DNA from: a virus
DNA: 25,637 bases
Strand: one strand, 5' to 3'
IMG/VR virus record: IMGVR_UViG_3300044845_000013
Location: 1-25,637 of that record
Shown: positions 15,060 to 21,518 of the stretch, one piece after another
Numbering within the stretch: the first letter of the stretch is position 1
Layout of the letters: every line of letters begins with the position of its first letter
Made by a program: the position numbers and the translations under genes
The notes under the pieces: model-generated
The model's input: the letters and a program-made list of their open reading frames with translations, nothing else
What the model was told of the DNA's origin: nothing
Database searches by the model: none

Positions 15060-15926
15060 TTATTGTTTTTTAAATATTAAAATATTTTGGTGTACTTTAA
15101 CAAGTTTTCGTGTTTTCATATTTCCGTTAGCGCGCAGCATTGCCGTTCCGTATGCGTTTACTAAAATAGCTTCATTATAAAACTTCATTCCGCATTTTTC
15201 AAAGGCGCGTATAGTGTCTGGCACAAATCCAATATAGTTACCTTGTTTATTTCTAACCTCACCCACAACAAAACAAGCTAGCCCGTCGGTTTTTAACAAG
15301 TTACATGCTTTTGCTATAATGCTTTCGTAAGCTTGCATAAATTCGTTGTATGGCATATTTGAAATATCGCCTTTTAAGTCGCTATAAACCTCAAGGTCGG
15401 CGTATGGTGGGCAACTAAAAACAAAGTCAAATGTTTTAGTAAATCCGTTTAAAACCTCGTTGCTATCCCCTACGTACCATTGCGGCTGATTTTCTAACTT
15501 TAGAATATCTAACGCTTGTTCGCGGTTGCTATCTATTTGTTCTTTTCGTATGTCTATTCCCGTGTATTTATAGCCTAGTTTGTTGGCTACTATGCCACGA
15601 ACCGAACCACCCGCAAAAGGGTCTAGTATTTCGCCCCCATCAACACAAAACCACTTGTAAAGAACTTCGCACAAAGCTGGATCAAAAATACTAGTGTCTG
15701 ACATTTTAACCTCTTTACCAGCAAACATATTTGTTTTACCTTTTGAATTAAATGTAGTTGCCGTTCTACCAAGTTCACTTTTTATACCTATTGAAAGCCA
15801 TGCTTTTTTTCTGTTTTGCCAGTTGCCGCCTTTGGTATCTAGTATTGTAAATGGTGGTTCTATAAAACGTTCACGTAAAATTGGGTCTGTTACTATTTCG
15901 TTTCCGAATAAATCAAAATTTTTCAT
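15060..15926 (-). CDS. DNA methyltransferase (gamma-type motif order)
   Basis: This 288-residue protein has AdoMet-binding motif I as DPFAGGSVRG (residues 102-111), an acidic loop GIDIR (123-127), and catalytic motif IV SCPPY (171-175). The FxG motif precedes the PPY motif with no large insert, as in the gamma class of amino-methyltransferases acting on adenine N6 or cytosine N4. The motif is CPPY rather than DPPY or NPPY; the class and base target are therefore uncertain. No specific restriction partner is adjacent, so it may protect phage DNA or act as an orphan methylase. It starts after the helicase gene with a 2-nt gap. Confidence 0.8.
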   Translation of the reverse strand: MKNFDLFGNEIVTDPILRERFIEPPFTILDTKGGNWQNRKKAWLSIGIKSELGRTATTFNSKGKTNMFAGKEVKMSDTSIFDPALCEVLYKWFCVDGGEILDPFAGGSVRGIVANKLGYKYTGIDIRKEQIDSNREQALDILKLENQPQWYVGDSNEVLNGFTKTFDFVFSCPPYADLEVYSDLKGDISNMPYNEFMQAYESIIAKACNLLKTDGLACFVVGEVRNKQGNYIGFVPDTIRAFEKCGMKFYNEAILVNAYGTAMLRANGNMKTRKLVKVHQNILIFKKQ

Positions 15927-15928
15927 AA

Positions 15929-16870
15929 TTAAAAAGGTGTTTCATTAGCCAGGCGTCTAAGCTTTTCACTGGTGGTTAGTATTTCGTTTGTTTGCAGTTT
16001 GGTTTGTTGTTCGCGTGGGCGTAATTCTTTAAGCGCGTCTTTGTTTTCAATTACAAAGCCCAGGCCTTGGTTAAATTCACAAAATATAAAGTCTTCAAAC
16101 CCAGTAATTGAGCCGCCAGTTTCTTGGTCTTTAATCTTTTCGGTTGTTACTAGGGTTACGTACTTCATTGTTTCGTGTTTTACTAGCCTATGTACTACTA
16201 TCATGTCGTCGCAGCGGTTTAAGAACGCTTTACCGCCCTCTATGTGGTCTTTCATTGGCGGTTTAAGGTGGCCTTTCCACATATGGTTGTCTGGGTAAAT
16301 GTTACCACTACGTCCGCTTTCTGTATTTGGGTGCGTGTTTATGTACAAAGTCTTACCCGTTTCGTTGCAAAATTGGCGGGCGTCGTTTAGAAACTTATAA
16401 TTACCCTCGTAGCCCATTTGGCGGTCTAAGCCCGTGTAAGGGTCAATTAAACACGCGTCGGCGTCCGACTTGCGAAATAGTTCGAATAGTTCGCTAGGTT
16501 TGTAAAGCTTTGAGTTATCTATAAATTCAAAGTATTGTTCTAGGTATGCCGTGTAACTAGATATTTGGCGCTCGCTTAATTGCTTAAATGGTTTGCCCGA
16601 GTAAATTTGCACCATGTCGCGAAGAACTTGCCAGTATTGGTTTTCACCAGACCACATTACAAACTTTAATTCGTGTTTAAGTGCAAGGGTAAGAAAATAC
16701 CAATTGATCCAATAGGTTTTTCCGACGTTGTCATGTCCTAAAATGATATTTAGTTGTCTAGGCTTGTATCGCAAATAGTCGTCTAGCTTAGTGCCTATGC
16801 CTAGCCCTTGTTTTATTTTGCCGTTCTTATAGTCGAAAAGCTTTTCTAGGTGTATTCCTTTACTTAACAT
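15929..16870 (-). CDS. DnaB/Twinkle-like replicative helicase ATPase
   Basis: This 313-residue protein has Walker A GHDNVGKT at residues 45-52, a Walker B-like strand ending in ACLIDPYTGL (Asp143), and ETGKTLYINTHPN with a conserved His180 as in RecA-fold helicases. It lacks a primase or N-terminal DnaB domain, so it is a core helicase or loader ATPase. In the operon it follows the initiator that carries the candidate origin, so it probably acts at phage replication forks. The start at 16870 overlaps the initiator gene by 11 nt. Confidence 0.8.
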   Translation of the reverse strand: MLSKGIHLEKLFDYKNGKIKQGLGIGTKLDDYLRYKPRQLNIILGHDNVGKTYWINWYFLTLALKHELKFVMWSGENQYWQVLRDMVQIYSGKPFKQLSERQISSYTAYLEQYFEFIDNSKLYKPSELFELFRKSDADACLIDPYTGLDRQMGYEGNYKFLNDARQFCNETGKTLYINTHPNTESGRSGNIYPDNHMWKGHLKPPMKDHIEGGKAFLNRCDDMIVVHRLVKHETMKYVTLVTTEKIKDQETGGSITGFEDFIFCEFNQGLGFVIENKDALKELRPREQQTKLQTNEILTTSEKLRRLANETPF

Positions 16871-17480
16871 AACCTAGTTTTTTAGCTTGTTCATAAAGTG
16901 GGTCGTTTACCATTTCTATTTGTTCTTTTGGCTTTGCCCAACGTCTTACCGTAGCTTTCCAGTCTTTCATATTGTTTTTACCTACTTTCCAACCGTTGCT
17001 ATCGTAATAGTCTATAAATGTTTGGGCGTTTAGTTGTAAGTTTTGGTCTAAGCAATAGGCGTCAATTTCTTGAACACTTGGGCGTATAAATATATTTCTT
17101 TCTTTCTTTACATTCTTGTTAGTGGTCGTTTGCTGGTCGTTTGCTGGTCTCTCGTTGGTCGTTTCGCTGGTCTCTATTTGATACTTTTGGTAGTTAACTA
17201 TTTGAATAATAGTACCTTGACCGCTTGTTTTAATGGTCAATTCGTTGGTCGATTTTAGCTTATCTAGTGCGGTTCTAGTTTGACGTACACTTAACCCAAC
17301 TTCTAAAGCTAGAATGTCTCGACTTGTTAAAATAGTACCCGATTGTAATAACATACCCCTATATTTTTTTTCTTTATGGTTAGCTTTTAAAAGCAAATGA
17401 ATAAACAAACGAAATGCATTGTGGTCGTCGTACCATTCCCAGTCTAAAATTTGTCTATGTAATTTAATCCACCCGCTCAT
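16860..17480 (-). CDS. Replication initiator / replisome organiser with internal iterons
   Basis: The N-terminal 100 residues (WIKLHRQILDWEWYDDHNAFRL, LTSRDILALEVGLSVRQTRTAL) form a winged-helix DNA-binding domain of the phage replisome-organiser type. Residues 103-128 are a polar low-complexity linker, encoded by the iteron repeats. The C-terminal domain (FIDYYDSNGWKVGKNNMKDWKATVRRW) resembles the helicase-contacting part of DnaD or phage-O-like initiators. This domain order, with origin repeats encoding the linker, parallels lambda O. The gene lies behind a structured leader with its own terminator, and it overlaps the helicase gene. Confidence 0.8.
   Translation of the reverse strand: MSGWIKLHRQILDWEWYDDHNAFRLFIHLLLKANHKEKKYRGMLLQSGTILTSRDILALEVGLSVRQTRTALDKLKSTNELTIKTSGQGTIIQIVNYQKYQIETSETTNERPANDQQTTTNKNVKKERNIFIRPSVQEIDAYCLDQNLQLNAQTFIDYYDSNGWKVGKNNMKDWKATVRRWAKPKEQIEMVNDPLYEQAKKLGYVK
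17075..17250 (-). other. Candidate replication origin: iteron repeats plus AT-rich tract
   Basis: On the plus strand, five adjacent units ending in TGGTC lie at 17118-17172, two of them exact copies of GTTTGCTGGTC (17128-17138 and 17139-17149). Two further TGGTC copies lie at 17234-17238 and 17243-17250; the latter shares CGTTGGTC with unit four. The period is 10-12 nt, about one helical turn and not a codon multiple, so this is a DNA-level repeat rather than a protein repeat. Next to it is an AT-rich purine tract at about 17080-17115, as expected for an unwinding element. It encodes the initiator's linker, as in the lambda origin. Not experimentally shown. Confidence 0.65.
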
Positions 17481-17489
17481 ATTAATATT

Positions 17490-17547
17490 TTAAAATAAAA
17501 AACCCCCAAACTTCGTTGCGGCTGGACGTGCAAGTCGGTTTGAGGGT
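17490..17547 (-). terminator. Rho-independent terminator upstream of the initiator gene
   Basis: On the minus strand, a 10-bp stem (17547-17538 with 17511-17502) has a 26-nt loop and is followed by a T-rich tract ending near 17490. The stem position right before the initiator ATG suggests controlled read-through into the replication genes. Confidence 0.55.
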
Positions 17548-17587
17548 AAATAATTCCTTTTGAGTTTATGGTGTCCAGCCAACTCGT
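17495..17587 (-). ncRNA. Structured leader RNA or small RNA with intrinsic terminator
   Basis: A TATATTTG box (17598-17591) is followed by a region with two perfect or near-perfect long pairings. GGCTGGAC (17580-17573) pairs with GTCCAGCC (17527-17520) over 8 bp, with possible GTT/AAC extension. ACCCTCAAAC (17547-17538) pairs with GTTTGGGGGT (17511-17502) over 10 bp with one G-U. The second stem ends in a T-run (17507-17491 region, T-rich). The four half-stems interleave, so the RNA could be a pseudoknot or switch between forms. It ends just before the initiator ATG at 17480, so it could be an attenuating leader or a stand-alone RNA of about 90 nt. No known family recognised. Confidence 0.5.
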
Positions 17588-17590
17588 CTA

Positions 17591-17598
17591 CAAATATA
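17591..17598 (-). promoter_or_regulatory. Promoter -7 element before the structured RNA
   Basis: TATATTTG on the minus strand matches TAnnTTTG exactly and lies inside the end of the small gap after the DnaA-like gene. A clear TTTG at -33 is not visible at the usual distance (the sequence there is CAACC or CTTTTAG), so the promoter is weaker than the two consensus ones or needs an activator. Confidence 0.4.
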
Positions 17599-17602
17599 AC
17601 GT

Positions 17603-18031
17603 TTATTTTTCTAAAAGGTTGCTTTCCGCTAAAAGTTTTTCGTAAACACCTAGCTTAACACGTCGTCGAATACGTTTGAAGTCGCGAATAGTTCGGGCCT
17701 CTATAATGTCCGTTTTTAGGTCGCGTTTTTTAGCCGTGCTTTCTTCTGGAAATATCAATACGCTACCCTCTAGTTGTTGTTTGAGTTGTATAGTTTCGAA
17801 CTTGTAGTCTTCGTCGTTATAACCCATTAGGTTTTCATGCGTTTTAAGCCCATGAATTATAGTAGCGTGGTGCTTACCGAATATTTCACCAATTTGCGAA
17901 AGGCTAAAGCCGCTAGTTCTAAGTTCGTGGTATAGGAACGCGCGTTTGTAAATCAATCCGCGATCTCTACACTTGTTTGTTAAGTCGTAAGCCGCTATAA
18001 GTTCGTGAATAAGTGCTATTTTGTTTTTCAT
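17603..18031 (-). CDS. DnaA domain IV-like DNA-binding protein
   Basis: This 142-residue protein has RAFLYHELRTSGFSLSQIGEIFGKHHATIIHGLKTH at about residues 30-65 (read in pieces). It matches the helix-turn-helix and signature of DnaA domain IV, where FGKxH-(A/T)-(T)-I-I/V-H contacts the DnaA box. The ATPase domains of DnaA are absent and the C-terminal half is a basic helical region (IRDFKRIRRRVKLGVYEKL). Such stand-alone domains occur in phage replication or regulatory regions. It may bind host DnaA boxes or phage operators. It overlaps the preceding 48-residue gene by 4 nt (ATGA). Confidence 0.75.
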   Translation of the reverse strand: MKNKIALIHELIAAYDLTNKCRDRGLIYKRAFLYHELRTSGFSLSQIGEIFGKHHATIIHGLKTHENLMGYNDEDYKFETIQLKQQLEGSVLIFPEESTAKKRDLKTDIIEARTIRDFKRIRRRVKLGVYEKLLAESNLLEK

Positions 18032-18174
18032 ATTTCCGTTATTTTAAATTTCCCAAGGTTGTAGTTTTCCGTAAATAGTAGCTCGGACTTTGCAGCGTAG
18101 GCCATTGCTTTAGAGTAGAAACGCCAGCTTTGCACGGCTTTAGTTCCAACGTAGTAGGTTAGTAAGTATTTCAT
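18028..18174 (-). CDS. Hypothetical protein (48 aa)
   Basis: This short gene runs from the ATG at 18174 to a TGA overlapping the DnaA-like ATG. The product begins MKYLLTYYVGTKAVQSWRFY and is a basic, aromatic-rich protein with alternating hydrophobic residues (beta-type) then a short helix. Its position, coupling and coherent sequence support it. Function unknown. Confidence 0.6.
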   Translation of the reverse strand: MKYLLTYYVGTKAVQSWRFYSKAMAYAAKSELLFTENYNLGKFKITEI

Positions 18175-18392
18175 ATTTCTTGCATTTTAATTTCACAAAT
18201 TCGGTTATAAAGACCCTCGTTAAAGTTAGTCCAAAATCGGTTTATTTGGTAGCGGTTAAATGGGCCAGTCAGTGGAGAAATGGTATTCGTCGTTGTATTC
18301 GGTAACGTATTCGTCTTCGAAGTAGTTGTCTTCGTAAAGCTTAACAAGGCGTTCGTCACATTGGCGGGTTTGTTTAATAGTAAGTTTTTCAT
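18171..18392 (-). CDS. Possible overlapping ORF (73 aa)
   Basis: This ORF overlaps the 111-residue gene by 137 nt in another frame. Its start (MKNLLLNKPANV) is an ATG, and its stop overlaps the 48-residue gene ATG as ATGA, like true genes here. The first half is Thr/Asn-rich and may be a frame shadow; the last 30 residues (FNRYQINRFWTNFNEGLYNR...) look protein-like and lie in otherwise uncovered DNA (18175-18255). Low confidence. A shorter gene with a non-ATG start, or no gene at all, is also possible. Confidence 0.3.
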   Translation of the reverse strand: MKNLLLNKPANVTNALLSFTKTTTSKTNTLPNTTTNTISPLTGPFNRYQINRFWTNFNEGLYNRICEIKMQEI

Positions 18393-18591
18393 TATAGTCT
18401 TTTTTAGTTATTTTATAATTTGCGTAAGCGTCGTATATTTCTATTTCGTATTCGGCTAGGATTTCTCCGTTCGTTTTTGTGTCGCCCTCATCCCATAGGG
18501 TAACCATTAAGTAAACAAAGTTTTTGCCGTGTGCCTTGTAAACTTCAAAGTCTTTAATTTCTGGTGCTATCATGTTATTTGAATTTGTCAT
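18256..18591 (-). CDS. Acidic hypothetical protein (111 aa)
   Basis: This soluble protein is rich in Asp, Glu and Tyr, especially at the C-terminus (EDNYFEDEYVTEYNDEYHF). The start at 18591 overlaps the previous gene by 17 nt; a second ATG six codons in, at 18573, would remove the overlap. It is in the early-region leader operon. Highly acidic small early phage proteins are sometimes DNA mimics or host-protein inhibitors, but there is no direct evidence here. Confidence 0.65.
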   Translation of the reverse strand: MTNSNNMIAPEIKDFEVYKAHGKNFVYLMVTLWDEGDTKTNGEILAEYEIEIYDAYANYKITKKDYNEKLTIKQTRQCDERLVKLYEDNYFEDEYVTEYNDEYHFSTDWPI

Positions 18592-18811
18592 TATATACGT
18601 GGTTCATGTACTTGTTATAACTCGTCTTTAATTCGTACTTGTTTTGCTTGTACGTTTGCGGATCTGTTGTCGCGTGGTCTAAACGTGGTGGGGTGTTTGT
18701 ACTTACCAACCAAAAGAAACCAATAAACAAAACTATTCCTACTAGGATGCTATGCGCTAGGTCTTTTTCGTCTTTGTTAAATGCGCGGTATTCGTTAATT
18801 AAGTTTTTCAT
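18575..18811 (-). CDS. Single-pass membrane protein (78 aa)
   Basis: The product has a charged N-terminus (MKNLINEYRAFNKDEKDL), one hydrophobic helix at about residues 20-37 (HSILVGIVLFIGFFWLV) and a polar Lys/Tyr-rich tail. Its ATG overlaps the stop of the 49-residue gene (ATGA). Early phage single-pass membrane proteins are sometimes superinfection-exclusion factors; the role here is unknown. Confidence 0.65.
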   Translation of the reverse strand: MKNLINEYRAFNKDEKDLAHSILVGIVLFIGFFWLVSTNTPPRLDHATTDPQTYKQNKYELKTSYNKYMNHVYNDKFK

Positions 18812-18957
18812 ATTGCTGCTATTAAGTGTTTTAACATTTCGTTGTAAAGGGCAAAAGCCAGGCGGGTGTCGGCATGGTCGTAACCTAGCGCGTCGCGTGT
18901 AGCTTCGTAAGCGTTCCAGAGGCGGGCTTCTTCTTGAATAATTTGTTGTGTTGTCAT
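18808..18957 (-). CDS. First early protein, helical (49 aa)
   Basis: The gene starts at an ATG at 18957 and ends in a TGA overlapping the next ATG. The product begins MTTQQIIQEEARLWNAYEAT and is predicted fully helical (EARLWNAYEATRDALGYDHADTRLAFALYNEML in pieces). It is the first gene behind the strong early promoter at 18980-19010. No family recognised, but the coupling and position make it a convincing gene. Confidence 0.7.
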   Translation of the reverse strand: MTTQQIIQEEARLWNAYEATRDALGYDHADTRLAFALYNEMLKHLIAAI

Positions 18958-18979
18958 GTTGTTAGCGTTTTTGTATATG

Positions 18980-19010
18980 CAAATATATACACTTAATCGT
19001 TATTAACAAA
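18980..19010 (-). promoter_or_regulatory. Early promoter with overlapping operator-like palindrome
   Basis: On the minus strand, TTTG (19010-19007), a 19-nt spacer and TATATTTG (18987-18980) fit the Bacteroidota consensus exactly. The perfect inverted repeat TGTATAT-N6-ATATACA (18972-18991) overlaps the -7 box and the likely start site, the expected position for a repressor operator. It drives the small early genes and probably the replication genes. Confidence 0.8.
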
Positions 19011-19100
19011 AAAAAGTTGCATTTTTTTAACATTATTTTTTAAATGCTAGTATTTACGTGGGTTACAGACGCAAAATATTTTTAGAAAATTTTTAGGAAA
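19011..19100. other. AT-rich intergenic stretch upstream of the early promoter
   Basis: Between the lysis terminator and the promoter, this stretch is rich in A/T runs (for example TTTTTTTT and AAAATATTTT) and includes no ORF of note. It may serve as an UP-like element. No further signal was recognised. Confidence 0.4.
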
Positions 19101-19127
19101 ACAAAAAAGCCACCCCGAAAGGTGGCC
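19101..19127 (-). terminator. Rho-independent terminator after the lysis operon
   Basis: On the minus strand, GCCACC-TTTCGG-GGTGGC is followed by six T residues. It lies 26 nt after the metallophosphoesterase stop and separates the structural/lysis transcript from the early promoter. Confidence 0.9.
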
Positions 19128-19152
19128 TAGAACAATTATGAAACGTGTAAAG

Positions 19153-20217
19153 TTACGTAAAAAAGTATTCGTTTATACTTTTGCGGTGTTCGTCGTAGTT
19201 AAAATGTACAAAGCCAGACTTACCTAGTTGAAAGTTTGTAGCTACCCAGTTACTTGATGGGCTAAAAGCGGGGTAATTATAGTATTTGAAAACGTCCGAA
19301 CTTGAACTATCGAATAAGTATAGGTGCGAGTCGCCTTTTTCAAAGGTAATATCTAGGCCTTTGTTTACTAGTTGCTTCGTGTTTAGGTAGCCTAGTATTT
19401 TGTTTATTTGGTTTGGATCAATCTTTGGTTTGAAACCATGCTTTAAATTGTGGGTGTCTTTGCCATGCGTTGTAATAAAACAATAATTACCTACTAGTTC
19501 GTAGTCTATAAAGGTCGTTTGGTTGGTTACTTGAACGTTTTTTAGTTCGCGTTCTATATAGTGTTTGAAAGACTGGTTTACAAAGTACGCAAAGTCGCCG
19601 CTATGGTTGTCGTTGCAAATGTTTCGTATTTTGATAGCCTTATAATAAGGTGCAAGGCTTTGAATTAATTGTACTTTAAACATAAACCCAACGTCAAAAG
19701 CTTTTTGATTGCTCATGTTTTGGGGTAACGCGTGGCCGCCTCTAGTCGTTTGCGCATTAAACCCGTCTAAATAGTCGCCTAAATCTAGAATATAAAGCGT
19801 TTCGCTGTTCTGTTTTGCTAGCGTGTAACTTACCATTTGCTTAAGGCGTTCGAATAGTATTGTTTCATTCCATTCGGAATCGTACATACTACGCCCTTTG
19901 TCGCTAGCATCCATTCCTATATGTACATCCGTAAAAACTAGCTTGTCAAATAGGCCGTTAAAGGTTCTAGGTTGTCGCTTTTCTATTTCTAGTTTCGGCG
20001 CATCTTTAATTAACTCTTTAAAGTCTATATTTTTAATGTCGAAATTGCTACCGAATGACGGGTTTTTAAAGAATAAACTAGCATCGTTTGTTTTTAACCA
20101 CCCGTGCTTTACGTCTTTTTCATCTAGTCCTAGTTCGTTAGCTTTGTTTTTAATGGCTCTATATTGCGCCACTATGTCAAATTCTTCGCGTGTTATTCTA
20201 GGTCTAAATTTACTCAT
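19153..20217 (-). CDS. Calcineurin-like metallophosphoesterase
   Basis: This 354-residue protein has the metal-binding motifs of the calcineurin-like fold in order: TDVH (Asp97, His99), LGDYLDG (Asp148, with Asp151 nearby), NDNH (Asn204, His205) and TTHGKDTHN (His251 and His256). The N-terminal 85 residues are helical and extra to the core. Members of this group hydrolyse phosphodiesters such as nucleic acids or signalling nucleotides; the substrate is not readable. It ends the lysis operon and overlaps the spanin gene by 4 nt (ATGA), an unusual location for such an enzyme. Confidence 0.85.
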   Translation of the reverse strand: MSKFRPRITREEFDIVAQYRAIKNKANELGLDEKDVKHGWLKTNDASLFFKNPSFGSNFDIKNIDFKELIKDAPKLEIEKRQPRTFNGLFDKLVFTDVHIGMDASDKGRSMYDSEWNETILFERLKQMVSYTLAKQNSETLYILDLGDYLDGFNAQTTRGGHALPQNMSNQKAFDVGFMFKVQLIQSLAPYYKAIKIRNICNDNHSGDFAYFVNQSFKHYIERELKNVQVTNQTTFIDYELVGNYCFITTHGKDTHNLKHGFKPKIDPNQINKILGYLNTKQLVNKGLDITFEKGDSHLYLFDSSSSDVFKYYNYPAFSPSSNWVATNFQLGKSGFVHFNYDEHRKSINEYFFT

Positions 20218-20663
20218 AAAACGTTTTTAGAAAACTTAAGTAGCCAATTTGTAAGGAAACCAGCACCGAAACCTATAATGAAAAGCCAAAGATTAGCTTT
20301 TGTTTTCTTATTACGTTCGGTTTTCCACTTAACTACCTCAACTTTTTCAATCATTCGTAAGGTGTCGCGCTTTAGTCTGTATTCAATACGAGTCTGGAAT
20401 CGCGTTTTAGGCACGAAAGAACGCTTGTAACGCACTATTGTATCTTTTTGGACTAATACCCTTTCCCACATAATAGAGTCCCTTAAAACGTACGGGATCG
20501 AGTCAATAGAAGTTATGACAAATGTATCTGCAACCTCCTCGCAACGGTAACCCTTTTTAATGGCTTTACGGACGTGGTAATTTACATTGCAACTTGTCGC
20601 AAGTATTGTAAATATTACCGACAGAATTAGTTTATTTCGCAATTTCAAAGTGCATCCAGTCAT
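20214..20663 (-). CDS. Unimolecular spanin (u-spanin) candidate
   Basis: I chose the ATG at 20663, giving 149 residues and overlapping the endolysin gene by about 32 nt; a start at 20714 would add 17 residues and spoil the signal peptide. The N-terminus has a basic region (KLRNK), hydrophobic stretch and lipobox LATSC with Cys25, so it should be an outer-membrane lipoprotein. A C-terminal membrane segment at about 125-142 ([18 protein letters not shown]) would anchor in the inner membrane. One protein spanning both membranes is the architecture of T1 gp11-type u-spanins, which fuse the membranes in the last step of lysis. Its place directly after endolysin and holin supports this. Confidence 0.75.
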   Translation of the reverse strand: MTGCTLKLRNKLILSVIFTILATSCNVNYHVRKAIKKGYRCEEVADTFVITSIDSIPYVLRDSIMWERVLVQKDTIVRYKRSFVPKTRFQTRIEYRLKRDTLRMIEKVEVVKWKTERNKKTKANLWLFIIGFGAGFLTNWLLKFSKNVL

Positions 20664-21096
20664 AGTTCTTTTCTTTACCGAGTGAAATAAATCCGTGTTT
20701 ATAGAAGATATCAATCATTTGCTTGTATTCGGGTCTGGCAAAGCGTGCCGTTCTACTTGTTTCTTTTAACGTGTTACGTGCGGGGTCTAAATCTATGGCA
20801 ATTCCCCAGGCGTGCTTACTCCATGACGTACCGCCTCGCATTTTGCGAAAGTTGAAACAACCCCCGTATAGGTCTATTCCTAGTTCTACTATACGTTCGT
20901 ACCCATACACGGCTAAAAGTTCGTTAAACACGCTTAAAAACGCATCTGCTACGTCTTTGTGGCAACGCATTTTATTTACTTTTATGTTTAAGTCCCAAGC
21001 AATGCGCATCGGGTAAGGTAGATTTATAGTCTTTAGGTACGTTCCTCTTTCGTTAGGTTGTCCGTATTTGGCTATGGCTTGCGCGGTTGTTATCAT
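20632..21096 (-). CDS. M15-family peptidase endolysin
   Basis: This 154-residue protein has the zinc-peptidase motifs: [11 protein letters not shown] supplies His95 and Asp102, and DWMHFE supplies His149 with Asp146 as a likely catalytic residue, as in L-Ala-D-Glu or D,D-peptidases of the VanY/M15 group. There is no signal peptide, so it needs the adjacent holin to reach peptidoglycan. It overlaps the holin gene by 4 nt (ATGA) and the spanin gene by about 30 nt. Confidence 0.88.
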   Translation of the reverse strand: MITTAQAIAKYGQPNERGTYLKTINLPYPMRIAWDLNIKVNKMRCHKDVADAFLSVFNELLAVYGYERIVELGIDLYGGCFNFRKMRGGTSWSKHAWGIAIDLDPARNTLKETSRTARFARPEYKQMIDIFYKHGFISLGKEKNYDWMHFEIAK

Positions 21097-21518
21097 TTTA
21101 GTTCTTCTAATTGCTCTTTGCTACGTAGGGCAAAAGCTTTGAACTTGTCCCAAACATTTACACCAGTAACACTAAAGTAACTTTCGTTAATGCTTTTAAT
21201 TTCGGTTACTACGCAAAAGAAAGTAAACATTTTTGTTAACACTAGGTCAATAGCAATAAATTGGCCTAGAATGTCGGCTACTACAAATTTTTCAAGTAAG
21301 AAAATAAATACAATAGCGCCAGAATATAGTAGGCTTTTGCTAATCGTATGGCTTAGGCGTCGCGATCTTATAGAAACCCAGCCACCCTTTTTAACGCTGC
21401 GCCAAATACCAAAACACGTATCTAAAAATATTGAAAGCACGGCTATTAAAACTAGCGGTGTAACGGGTGCTAGAATAGACAACACGGCAAAGGCGAAAAT
21501 TTGTAGCTTAGTTGTCAT
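21093..21518 (-). CDS. Holin (phage_holin_4-like)
   Basis: This 141-residue protein has three or four hydrophobic helices at about residues 7-35 (perhaps two), 62-78 and 84-106, with a basic loop [18 protein letters not shown] between the first two and a charged C-terminal tail ([10 protein letters not shown]). [17 protein letters not shown] resembles the conserved Asp-containing segment of the Phage_holin_4/toxin-secretion holin family. It would form membrane lesions that release the endolysin encoded directly downstream. Confidence 0.8.
   Translation of the reverse strand: MTTKLQIFAFAVLSILAPVTPLVLIAVLSIFLDTCFGIWRSVKKGGWVSIRSRRLSHTISKSLLYSGAIVFIFLLEKFVVADILGQFIAIDLVLTKMFTFFCVVTEIKSINESYFSVTGVNVWDKFKAFALRSKEQLEELK

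Noticed and set aside
13767-15926. Restriction-modification pair (methyltransferase plus PD-(D/E)XK nuclease)
   Set aside because: The two genes are separated by ninG and a coiled-coil gene, and the nuclease shows no specificity domain; replication and recombination context fits better.
20664-20714. Upstream extension of the spanin gene
   Set aside because: It lies entirely inside the endolysin coding sequence and would push a polar segment in front of the lipoprotein signal.
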